This document shows positions 24,199-35,735 of a stretch of DNA of 64,000 bases, in pieces. The notes beneath the pieces are model-generated. The model was not told the DNA's origin and did not search any database. It saw only the letters and a list, made by a program, of their open reading frames with translations. Origin of the DNA: Lichenostomus cassidix. Lineage: Eukaryota; Chordata; Aves; Passeriformes; Meliphagidae. The DNA lies in the NCBI GenBank assembly GCA_008360975.2, contig CM039182.1, positions 53,208,491 through 53,272,490 of the forward strand. Direction: 5' to 3'. Position 1 is the first letter of the stretch; every line of letters starts with the position of its first letter. Made by a program: the position numbers and the translations under genes.

Positions 24199-25450
24199 AC
24201 CAGTGTGTGATAATAAATTAAACTACAATTAAGTCCAGCTCATGGATTTACTTTTAGTCAAATACAAGGCAGCTTCAGCGCTTGTGAAAGAAAGGAAACT
24301 TCCTCGATTCAAAAACTTCTAAAATTCTCTGAATGAAATTTTAGCATTCATCAGCATGAATTCTTATCTTTGAAATATACTATCAAGATAGTTCCCAGTT
24401 AACAATTAGCAAGATCATATGTAGTGGTCCATACAAAATAAAAACAAAGAAATGACCAAGAGTGATGTAACAACACAGACATTACCAAGCCTAGAAGAAA
24501 AAGATGGAGCACTCAGTCCTTTCATGGGCATTTTGTCATCCAAACCTATATGCACATCTGTAGGTTAGATGCTGCTCATGGCAGCATCAGAAGAACAGGA
24601 ATATTTTCAAACAGCTTTGAACAGTCCGTCACAGAAACAAATTCAAGGGGAAAAGCTGAGGCAGAACGCTTCACTAAAAAAGCTATACTTTACATTCTGC
24701 TTTACACCTAGTCTACTCAAATATACTCAAGGCAGAACCAAGCACTGCTTTCTCCTTTCATTTTTATCTTGTGCATGGTAGAGGGCCAAGCATGACAAAG
24801 TTAGCTAAAACCAGAGAAAATGGAAAAAATATCCAGTCTCCAGCTCCAATGTCCCATAGGAACCTAACAATGAGGAACGCAGAATAGGGCTCTGCTTTGC
24901 TGCTCTGCCATTGGAAGGCTTCAGGCACAGCAGTGGAAAGGTTGCAAGAAGGCAAAAGAGAAACAGGACTTTATTTCTGCCAGTCAATATGCCTTCTTAT
25001 GGAAATTCTTCTAAGAGGGAAGTGGGTAAGGCATCAACAGAAAGACTCTTGGTGCCCTCATGAGTCAGTGGGATAAAACAGCTCCTACCTAATATGGCAG
25101 TTCTCTCTACTTCCATTTCTCACTGCCATACTCTATAAGCATATAGAGCCCAGCTAAGGCTGATCTCTGACTCTGTGTACTGGAACAGCATGTTGAAAGG
25201 CGTGGGAGCTGCAATTCTGCCACTATGAACTCTCAATAAGGGCTATAGTAAAAGATCAACACCACTACAAGAAATTTGACTGTAGTTCCTCCATGCCAGT
25301 TACATAATGCAAACGTACGTTTTGAATTTTGCTGCCTGAGGAAGGAGGGAAAAATTAATTTGTAAACAGCTGCATTTTTCAATTTGTCTACCAACCAACT
25401 TGTTCTCCAAGGCTGGCTCTGTCACAGCAGTCATCATGTTACACTCCTAA

Positions 25451-25492
25451 GCATACACATGCACATGCATGTTTGAATACATACACACACAA
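25451..25492. repeat. CA/TA-rich simple repeat
   Basis: Imperfect ATACACATGCACATGCATG and ATACATACACACACA units. Confidence 0.65.
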
Positions 25493-26245
25493 TAAAGTTA
25501 TGATACATGTGTAAATTTCATTCTATTTACTCATTTGTTTTAAGCACCATTGCTAATGGAAAATAGACCATGTCTCCTTCTTAAGGGAATGATTAGGACC
25601 ACATGTTTCACTGATTCTTATGTTCAAGTCCTTGCCGATATTTTTGAAACCAAATTACTAAAAGCATACTAAACTTATTTCCCTGGTGAAAACCACTGGC
25701 TACTAACTTAGTGAATATGAATACATTTGTCCCTAAACATGCAAGTAATCATCATATAAAGCCAGAGGCCTAAAATGAATAGGTATGGGGCAGATGAGAG
25801 CAAGGTTCATATGCAAGAGTAACATATTCTATAACTGAATGACTGTTTATCTGAGAAATTCAGTATTACATCACTTTTCCTGAAGAGAATATAAACAGGA
25901 CATTTTTGAAGAAACAGTTACTTAATGTGCAACTTGTCACCACTATCAGCTTTAACATAATAAAATACATGTGGAAAATCCCTTGAAGCAAACCTTCTGC
26001 AAAGCAGATTCTTCCCTAGTCTGGGTAAGAGGGTGTGTATGTCTATGAAGGAAATGCTATCTCTCTCTTTCACACACCCACTCACTGTAGGTCATACAGC
26101 AGAGCTCACTGTTGTGATGTTTCTGCTGTATGCGTGGCATCAGCTCCTTGAGGTAAGGAAATTACCATTGTTTCTTGGGGACCATCTGTGCCTTGTAAAG
26201 AAAACCAACAAATCACACTTCAGCATATTAAATAGCAGCACTCAT

Positions 26246-26460
26246 TGAGATTTCAGCCAAAGATCTCTAAAGTGCTTGGCAGACAATGAATAAAGCACGT
26301 TTCAGCAAGGTAAATATTACTTACTCTCCATATTTTGTAAGTAGGGAAAACACAGCACTACCTGGTTGAATAACTTAACCAAGGTCACTCTGGCAAAACA
26401 TGGAACTGACAAACATTGTGATCAGCCTCCAGACTCTACTTTTTGAACCACCACACTTCA
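26246..26460 (+). mobile_element. MIR-like ancient SINE
   Basis: The order of phrases follows the core and 3' part of MIR-type SINEs. An AAGTGCTTGGCAGACAATGA segment is followed by AGGTAAATATTACTTACTC, then AATAACTTAACCAAGGTCAC (usually TAACTTGCCCAAGGTCAC), then CTCCAGACTCTAC and GAACCACCACACTT. The AGGTCAC block and the final CCACTAC-like end are the most diagnostic. It is highly diverged, as expected for an amniote-wide family. No CDS is carried. Confidence 0.6.
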
Positions 26461-27646
26461 ATCATTATATTTAGATGGAAGTTTGTACAGTCTGATCTGG
26501 CAAGGTATGAAGCATCTCTGGGGGATAAAGCCCCTCATTTCTCTTCGACTCAATGTGCAATATTGGTACTAATACGCCAGAAGTGGGGAAGCCAGAGCAA
26601 TTTGCTCCACCTTCCATAGTAAAAGGTTAAAATAATTTTTCCAGTAAATGTATCATAACACTCCTTCAGCTCCTGGGTAATTGCTGAGTAGAACACTGAA
26701 GAACCCCTCTTGTGCTAATTGCATTTTCTATAGCTAAGCAAACTTCAGTCTAGCCTGATAAACACCTCCTAGCACAGCTCTGTCAAGATTTTGACAACAC
26801 TACTTTTATGCTCACAGGACAAAGGTATTGCAAAGGTTGATATTTTTTTTAAATTCTGAGAAGCAGAAGTACCAAAAATTAACGAGCAGGCAACCATTAC
26901 ACCCTTATTTATTTTAACTTCATAGCCTAAACATCAGAGCTCTGCATAAAGAATATTATCTGTAAGCCATTCTAGTATTTTATACCTTATGGTATTACAA
27001 ATCTTGAAACTGTTTAAATTATTCTGAGCCACTCTGATTGTTCTCAAAGGTTATGACAGAAATAGAATAACCTGTTCTATTTCTTTAATAAAAATGTTAT
27101 ACAGCTGAATAATAAGAGCAATAGAGAAAACAGATGAGGAGGTATACAGAGATGTAAATTTTCCATTTACAGACAGCAAATAAGTAATTTAATGCAATTA
27201 CAAAATTATTGTTGCAGTCAGAGTTGACATTTATTATACAGTAGAATCTCTCACAAAATATCACTGGCAGAAGAGAATTATAGGTGAGCAGCAGCAATGG
27301 GTTAATAAAAGATGGTATGCTATTAGATAAAGCTTTTACAGGTCTGCATCTGAAAGTCATAACATAACTTTTTATATCGTGTCACTGTGACAGAAGGTTT
27401 TCAAGGCACAGTTCTTGAAACAGCAAGATGTTAAACAGATGTACTGTACAGCCTTCCAGATTTAAATAATGAGAACTGCATTTGCAGCCTGTGTGTTGTA
27501 TCTCCATTTTTTTCCCCTTATCAGCTCTGGATGCTTTTAAATAAAACTGTCTGTTTTATGCACCTTTTTCTTTCTTTAACTTTTTTCTTATACAGTGGAC
27601 CCTAAAAATCACTTCTTCCTTCCTTTTCTTTTTTTTCTTCAGACTT

Positions 27647-27686
<40 letters not shown>

Positions 27687-28049
27687 AAAAGCTATTCAGA
27701 AATATATCTCTTGGGCAGGGAAAGCTCTTTCTCCTTATTCTGCAGGTGCTGGCAAACTGATCCAATTTCTTGGTGTAAAAAATTCCTTCACTGTAGACTC
27801 AGGTAGAAGTGATACCAGTAAAAAGAAAAAAATGAAAGCTGACCTGCTGAAATTACTGCTTGAACGTGCCTTTAAAATACTGAAATATTGACAGTCCTCT
27901 ACCTTCTCCATTTCAACTGTTGCTTGCACTCTAACAAACATCTATTAAGAAATGTTTGCATAGTCATACAAGTTAGATATCATGCCTGCTCAGAGGCCAC
28001 CAGCTGCGTTTTTGAAACAATGAATGCAATCATACTTTTAAATACATCA
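26461..28049. other. Unassigned sequence with one simple-repeat tract
   Basis: Apart from the pyrimidine/purine tract listed separately at 27612-27691, I see no gene or transposon. Confidence 0.45.
27612..27691. repeat. Polypyrimidine tract plus (GAAA)n microsatellite
   Basis: A 29-base pure pyrimidine run (27612-27640, C/T with CTTC and TTCC) is separated by six bases from a 45-base purine run (27647-27691) of about ten GAAA units. The two arms are partly complementary, so the tract can fold on itself. Confidence 0.9.
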
Positions 28050-28675
28050 TTAGGAGACCATCATAGACCTCTGTTAGTCTTCTGGTCCAAATTCCCTGTA
28101 AAGCAGAGGCTGTTCAGGGTCTTGTTCAGGCACGTATTGACTGCCTCTAAGGATGAGGATTCCAAAGCATGTCTGATCTAAAACAACTGCAAAATTTCTC
28201 TTCCTTATATCTAATCAGAATTTTCTTTGCTGCAACTTATGTCCATTGCCTGCTATCATGTTAACATGCACTTCTGGTGCTATGATTTACTAATTTAGTG
28301 GACCACAGTATTAGCATTTCTCGCAAGGGCACACTGCTGACTCTTGTTCAGCTGGCTGTCCATGAAGACCTCTGGGTCTTTATGTGTAAATCTGCATTCT
28401 ATCCAGTCAATCCTTAAGCTGTAATGCTGCTTGGGGCTTTTCTGTCTCAGGTGCAAGATCCCATATTTGCTTTTCTTGGACTTCGTGAGGTTCCTGCTAG
28501 ACCACTTGTCCAGCCTGTGAAATTCCTTCTGAACAGCAGTTACACTGCAACATATCAACTTCTTTCCCCAGTTTGGTGTTACTTGCAAACATGCTGAGGT
28601 TCATTCAGTCCCCTGTCCAAGTCATTAATGAGGAGTTTAAACAATATTGGCCCCAGTAGGGACCCCAGGGAAACA
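28050..28675 (-). mobile_element. CR1 LINE, antisense, internally deleted
   Basis: On the minus strand the right part (28675 to about 28290) encodes CR1 reverse-transcriptase C-terminal residues: NLTKSKKSKYGILHLRQKSP and later FMDSQLNKSQQCALA, corresponding to the usual HLGRNNP and VDSKLNMSQQCALA segments. The FADD catalytic motif reads FASN at 28578-28589. The left part (28260-28050) matches the CR1 ORF2 end and 3' UTR in antisense. The expected segment in between is missing, so either this copy has a deletion near 28260-28290 or two CR1s abut. Confidence 0.88.
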
Positions 28676-31600
28676 GACAGTATTTTACATACCATTGGGT
28701 ATACAAAGGCTGAACTCACAAACTACATTGTATGATCCATGCAACACTGCATGAAATAATTCACTAAATTGGACAAATAATTTGTGGTATACAGCATAGT
28801 ACAATGGCTAGAATTTTCACTACATTATAATGGCATTTACGAATTTTTGCATTACTGTGTATCCTTTAACATTGCTGGTATTGTTCCTAGGTATTCAGTG
28901 CTACAGAGAAATGCAGCACATAAATGAATGGTGGAAGCACACTCCTTGATCCAAAATTTTTTTTTAAATGTCAATAAAATACACTAGAGAAAATGACAGT
29001 GTATCAGCCATCGCATCAGAAAATTGAATGAGTGCATCTAGATATTAAAATTGCAAATTTATGTGAAAAATAGGTAATATATGTATGTACAGACACACAC
29101 ACATATATAAAAGGCCCAATGAATTTGCATTGCAAATAGCAGCAATGGGAAGAGACAATACTCCAACAGCAGGACGGAGACTAGGCATACAAGGATGAAC
29201 ATCATAGCAAACAATTCCAAAAAAAAAGGCAACCCAGCAACGCCACCTTGCTTTTCATCCACACAGAACACAGACAAACCGCTTGAGGCAGGAACAGTCA
29301 CGACAAAACAAAAATATTAAAAGAAAATATTTTATGGGGGAAGAATATATGAAATTCAAAATTAAAATGGAAACTATTAAACATTGTAAAGTGCAGACTT
29401 GTAAAAGGGTTTTTTTAAAGCATGAATAATCACACTGTTGTGAATGCAACATTGCATGAGAAGCTTGCTGGTTGATGGATTGGGGTCAAAAATGCTCAGC
29501 ACCTTTCAGATTCAACTCCCTGGAGCTGTTTGAGTTTAGGAAAAGGCCAAAGTAAGTGCAAGCAGGTGAAGATTCCATCTTGTTCTGAAAAAGCATATGT
29601 AAATTGTTTCTATTGTAGCTATCTCTTTCTTGGTATTTATCTGCTTAGAAAAAAGAAAATATATTCCAAAGCCCTGCTACGTAAAACTGCTCATAACACA
29701 CTCCTCGCAGAAAAATCAGATTCTCAGGCATTTAAAAGCAACAAAATGCAAAAATCGACCGTGAAGTGTTGCCACTGTACTCAAAGCTGTGAAGTTAGTC
29801 ACACTTTAGAGCTGAAGTCTTAAATCATAAACTTGCTGGAGACAACCAACTCACCCAATCTATGAAGAACCTTCTACTTAAAAATGAATATAAATGAAAT
29901 AATAGTTTTTCTATTCTGCCTTCTGCTGTCACTCATCATTATGCTTATCTTGATTTATGGTAGTATAAAACACCACTAATTTAAAGAAAAAAAAAAAGCA
30001 AGTGTTTTCAAACATATGACATTTAACTGAGTTTAAGTCAACTGTAAAAAAAAAAAACATTCAACTGTTCCAAGTGCATGTATTACATCCTCAATACAAA
30101 AAGGGGACTATGAAGTCAAATTTTCCTAAAAATTCGTGTTTTAAAAGTAACATTTTATCAAAAATCTAGAATCTCGCATAAATCTTCCAAAGAATACGGA
30201 AAGTCAATATTTGGGACAATAAGTGAGCAAGATTTTATGAAAAAGATGAACTTTATATTTGGCATGAAGTTACTTTTAAAGTTTCTAAATACCAGAGCCA
30301 GGTGAATAATTGATAACCAACCTCAGATCGCCCCAGTATGAAGAAAAAGATCTGGTCTGTACAAGACGCATGAGATGTTCTAATTGAACTAAAGACAACC
30401 ATTTATACACCTCTGATGTAAACTACTTGCAGACTCCTTTGACAGACCCTGTTCCTGCTACATTTTTCCAAAGTAGCTGGTGGGGACCTTGTTGTTTCCA
30501 GCTGTTTGGTAGGCAGCTCGCTGGGTCAGAAAAATAGATGACTTGGATTAATTTAACCTCAGCACTAATATCTTTCCTCTTTAAAGAAAAAAAAAATCTT
30601 AATAGTACCATAATCATAACCCAGTATCATAACATTTATGCTGGTGAGCATCCTTCTGAGTGAAGGGAAACATTTCTTCAGATCTCACTTTTGATCCAAG
30701 ATATGGTACATTAAAAAGAAAAAAGCTTGATTGTCTCCTTATTACTTTATTCACACTTAAACTTTTGCCAATATTTAAAATTATTATTTCATTAATTTGA
30801 TACAAAGTACAAATAATTTTATCTTTTCCAGAACCATACTCCTAGTGATTGATTCACCAAAAAAGCTAGTTGCATTCTATTTAGCATAATCATTGTCTGA
30901 AGAAGCAAAAGCCTAAGATAGAGAATATAAAAGGAAAACATAAGGGGGGCAGAGGGGAGGGAAGAAATCCCAACAACCTGCTTTTAAGCTATGTTTTCCT
31001 AACAGGAGAAAGAGTCAGGCCTTAACATCAGTTTTTCAAGAAATCACTATAGAAATGTTTATCCGTCAAATACTTCTCTGCTAGGAAAAGTACATATCAG
31101 CACGAGGTTACACACATTTGGAAAAATCCTTTGCTTTGGTAACAGAAAACATTGTTAAGTCAGCAAATATGCTTTTACTGTTCTGGAAACAGCTGCAATG
31201 ACTCCAGTACAGGGGACTGAGAAGGGAGAACTTCATCGTTTAACTGAACCAACTCACACAGAGGCATTAAACAGAGAAAACATGGTGGATATTATTAGCT
31301 ACTGCAATCTCCCTACACACTTTTATTACTTTCTGTAACCACTCTAGAGACTTTGAGCAAATCCTAAAATTAAACATGAACCAGGAATTTGGGGTGCAAT
31401 ATCTTTGAGCAGATTATAACTTACTTCATAAGCGTAAATAAGAAGATGGAGGTTTTCTAAGAACAAATTTCACAATATCATCTTTCATCATTTCTAATCC
31501 AGTAAAATCAAGCTGTGATGTATTTTACATGCAATTTTTTACTCAAAACTTCAGGCAAATGTGATGTCTTATTAGTTACCACAGAGAGCAACAGGCAAGA

Positions 31601-32506
31601 TTCCTCTGCAGCAAGATTATATGCTCTTATTCTATAATTGGTAAAATAAGTCCTAATTACACTATACACATATAAATTTCAAGCCTTTAATTGCTGTGTA
31701 TAGATTTCATACTTTGGTATAGCATCTATTTCTTCCCATTTAATTGGAAAATGTGCACAAAAAGCAGTGAAAAACATTCCTGACACAAATCAAGAAAAAA
31801 TACCTTTATTTCAAAAACCTAAAATCTACTTAAGAATTCTGTCACTTCTCTTGTGACCTGCTGAGAAGTCAAGACTGAGTAATTACTCAGCATTAAATCC
31901 TCCACCCCCCCTCTAGATAAACAGTAGCCTCTATAAGCTAATTTATGATCTAATTTAAATACTCATGTTGAGGTTTCTTTCCACTCACAGAAAGGCTGGC
32001 CTACCTACTGCCAGTTTAATCAGAAATAAAGGAAACAGTGAATTAACAAACCAAACTCACTGGCAATCTAATGTAATTTGTTGCCTTTTTAACATCCACA
32101 TGGTTTCCATATTAATTTTCAATTAAGGACATAGCCAAATACAAACTACATTCATAATTATGTAAATTATTTTTTCAGTTTCACCCATCACCTCGCAGAG
32201 TTCTGAGGTTATTTAGATGGGCAGTTAGACAGCTACATCGGTTAAGATGAAGCAGCAGTAGCTTTTGCTCCTTTGATTTGACAAAGGCCAAACTGATGCA
32301 AAGGCAATAATCTCAAAGAGTATAACCACAGTGTGAGGAGTGCATCTGTCTTTCCTTTTGAAGCAGCTGAAGATTTGTATCCATAGAATTTGGTGTGTTC
32401 AAAAGAAAAATTCACTTAAAACAGCCAAGAAGTTTGGAAAAAATGCTTTGTATTGTGAAATCACAGTGACACTTCTTTCTACACCCTCTCCTAGATGACT
32501 TCTGAA

Positions 32507-32549
32507 GATAGATGGATAGATGGATGGATGGATGGATAGATAGATAGAT
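32507..32549. repeat. GATA/GATG tetranucleotide microsatellite
   Basis: About ten units of GATA or GATG, with GATG in the middle and GATA at the ends. It is a typical polymorphic vertebrate microsatellite. Confidence 0.92.
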
Positions 32550-33671
32550 CAATCATATCTTCACAGGCTTTCATTTTATGCTTATTTTCCCACCACTCGT
32601 CTAAAAAGTGAAGTAAAACATACACAGAGAGAGCAAATGCATTTGCATTTTGCTCTGAAATAGGAAATATGCATGGATTGAAAAATCTTGTAGAAGAACA
32701 AACATGTCACAAGAACCCACAATTTGCTTTTACTTTTATAAACCTGCCTCCAATAAAGGGTAAAGTTAGATATCTACTTGATTAGCAATTGCCTAGTTTT
32801 GCTGTGCCTTTAATTTCAATTACAATAGCTGCTTGGTTGAGAATAATTTTCATGTTTTAGATTCCAAAAGGGCATATTCAGAGGATAAAGACATGAAAGC
32901 ATGTTACTGAAATTTCCAAATATTTTGAAATTTCACTGTGGAGACACTAAATAACACTTTCTTTTAATAGCACATATTTATAACTGACACTAGTTGTAGC
33001 AGTGTATTTACTGAAGATGGGCGTTAAGACAAAAAAATGGCAATTAAAGAAAAATCAGTCTATACCAAGGACATGTATTGTGTTTCAAAACACTCAACTT
33101 AGAAATCCTCAAGTATGCACTCCTATTAAGAGCATATTCTTGCACTCTAAAAATAAGAACATGCAACACTGAAAAATCCAACAGATTTGACAGTGCTCGC
33201 CATGCAAAGTAAAACTCTTTTCGAATATTACAGTTTATGGCGGAGAGTAAGCAATACAGAATACTGTATCAACAGAACTTAAGTTCCCACTAGAATATAC
33301 CATGCAATTGGATCAGTTTGGTATAAACACTACAGACAGAAAATACATGTTATACGGACAGTTAAACACAAAGTTTCAGATTTAATACTAAATTCACGAA
33401 GGAAATGTTAAAAACAAAGAGTCAATATAAAAATACCTAAATATGAAAAGCAATGCCATGAAAGTAGTAGGAAAGCATCTGTACACCGTTAACATGTCTT
33501 GGCATCAGGGTATACAGAAGAAGAAAAAATGGACAGTGCAATTTGCTACAGCAGTCTTCAACAAGAAAGAAATCACACATCCAAAACCTGTTCAGTAAAG
33601 CCATGGAAAGATGGGAGATTCCTAAGTCTTTTAAATCTAAGGAGCCATCACAACATAGGAGTTAGGGATTT

Positions 33672-33696
33672 GGGGGAGGGGGGGGCAGGAAGAGGG
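33672..33696 (+). repeat. G-rich run with G-quadruplex potential
   Basis: Runs of five, eight, two and three G are separated by A, CA and AAGA. At least four GGG groups can be chosen within 25 bases. Confidence 0.6.
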
Positions 33697-35708
33697 AGTG
33701 GTTGCACACTCAAGTTGTCAGTAAATATTCCTCTCACTTCACAATTTTTCAGAGGAATCAGGAAAAAGAAAGAGATTTTTATAAAAAACTGTTATTGCAT
33801 GACTAATTTAAAGAGTTTCTCAAACTCAAAGCCTGTATCTTGATGACTGGCACAGAGACCAACTGTTTTAGAGAAATGGGTGCCTTGAGCATCATAGGAA
33901 GGAACAGAGAAATCCTATGTTCTCTTTCTCATTTGTGAACCTGTGCAAATACAATAGCTGGAAAAACAAGATGTGCAGATACAAAATGGCATTTCTGCTC
34001 ATGTCTACTTTCCATGTGCCTTGAGGGCTGCAGGAAAATGTGTTACAGTTGCTTGTTCTATGTCAAGGGAGCATCAGACTACATTTAGGAGAAGCTTCTC
34101 TCCAAAACCCAGCTCATGGAAGCTCATAGCAACCCCTCAAAATCGCCCTTGCAGGTTGTTAGCCTGACTCTCTCTGATCACCAATCCATACAATCATCAC
34201 AGATGAATACAATGTTTGTAACATTGGTAGAAAAACAGAAGAGAGGAACTGTTAGCAGTTTTTGTTTCTTTTTTAAAAGAGGATTTCTTTTAACTTACTG
34301 TTTTTTCCTAAGAAATTAAACATATTGTAAATACCATCTGCTTGGCATCTCAATTTATTCATTTGTCTTTCTCCTACCATTTGTAGACTTGGCTTCAAAT
34401 TCCTCATTTCTCTCTCTCTTTTCTCACTTGTGAGTCATGATCTCATATTTAATACTACCATTGATCACCTTTAATCCACTACCTTCACATTGAGGTGACC
34501 TTCCATTTAATTTCATTTTAATTTTCATTTTCTGTGAGCTACAAGGAGTTTCAGGTGTCATTCTAAACAATTAAAATTCAGCTGGGTCATCCCAAAGTTC
34601 TGTCTGTAAATCTGATCAACATCTGGCTTTTTGCTGTTTGAGGTTTTTAATTAACAATAAACCTAGATTGTTTTTCAGGACTTCAAAAAAGTTTTGAAGA
34701 ACATCCCAGATCAACAATATTAATCAAGATTTATATGTAATTCAATGGAAGTTTTACCCTTAAAAAAATACTGCAAAATTACACATTTTTTAATTTAAAT
34801 TGTTATAATTAAATGCTACAGCTGCTAACCAGTCAATTGAAATTGTGTGAAGAAAATTTCAGTATGTGGCTGGCTGCTGAGACTGTTGACATCTGAATGC
34901 TATAGGCAGTTTTAAACTTAGGATGAGTTCTTTAAAACAATGGTTGTATTCCTGGCCTCACTGGCCATACACAGTGAGGAAACACTTCCTGCTTCTTCTT
35001 AAACTGTCTACTTGAATTATCCTAGACACCTACATGAAACCACTCAGAGATGAGAGAGAAAATGGCAATGACAGAGAAAGCTTACCTGACTAATTAATGC
35101 CTTTTTGTGGTGGTTGGAAATCTGTACCTTCAAATACCCACTCCTACTCAGCCTACATACTTGTCTTCTCACGGCTCAGATATTCCTCCTTGTTAGTAAG
35201 AGACATAAAACTAAAACAGTACAATTTTTTAAATGTTATTGCATAACTAAAACATAAAGTAAACATGCCAGCATCTCATTTGAAAACATCACCTTTTTTT
35301 TCAGCAGTGAGTGAGACTCCAAGACAAACTTAGGCCAAGGAGTGCAGGAAATCTTGTCATTTCAGGATGACAGGCCAGGGTCATGGCTTCAGCTAAGATT
35401 GAGCTAAGTAAAGCCTGATTTGCACATTTTCTCCAGTTTCAGCACAGCTTTTGTTGGTGCCATTGGATTTTCCCATTTCATTTTCTTCCTTGCTGGAACA
35501 CATCTATCATCATCTGTAGCTAGTACCATTTGAGAGATCCTGAAATATGTATTCTCCAGAATATCATTAGTATTTTCATGCCTACAAAACTTAACTCACA
35601 CTACAAAGATTCAGCACACTACTTATTAATAAATTAGTTTGTAATCAATATAAGTGATAAAGAACAAGGATAAAACCTAGCCCTTATAGACTCTGAATGA
35701 GCCAAAAT

Positions 35709-35735
35709 AAAAATCTCCAGGCTATGGAGATTTTT
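35709..35735. repeat. Perfect 11-base inverted repeat
   Basis: AAAAATCTCCA at 35709-35719 and TGGAGATTTTT at 35725-35735 are separated by a five-base loop. It is too short for a microRNA precursor. Confidence 0.9.

Larger units (their letters stand above)
23700..26245. other. Unassigned AT-rich sequence, probable SUGCT intron
   Basis: This holds an A-rich tract with CCC/CCCC interruptions at about 24161-24198 and a TACACACA/CATGCA-rich stretch at 25451-25492. No gene or transposon is recognised. Confidence 0.45.
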
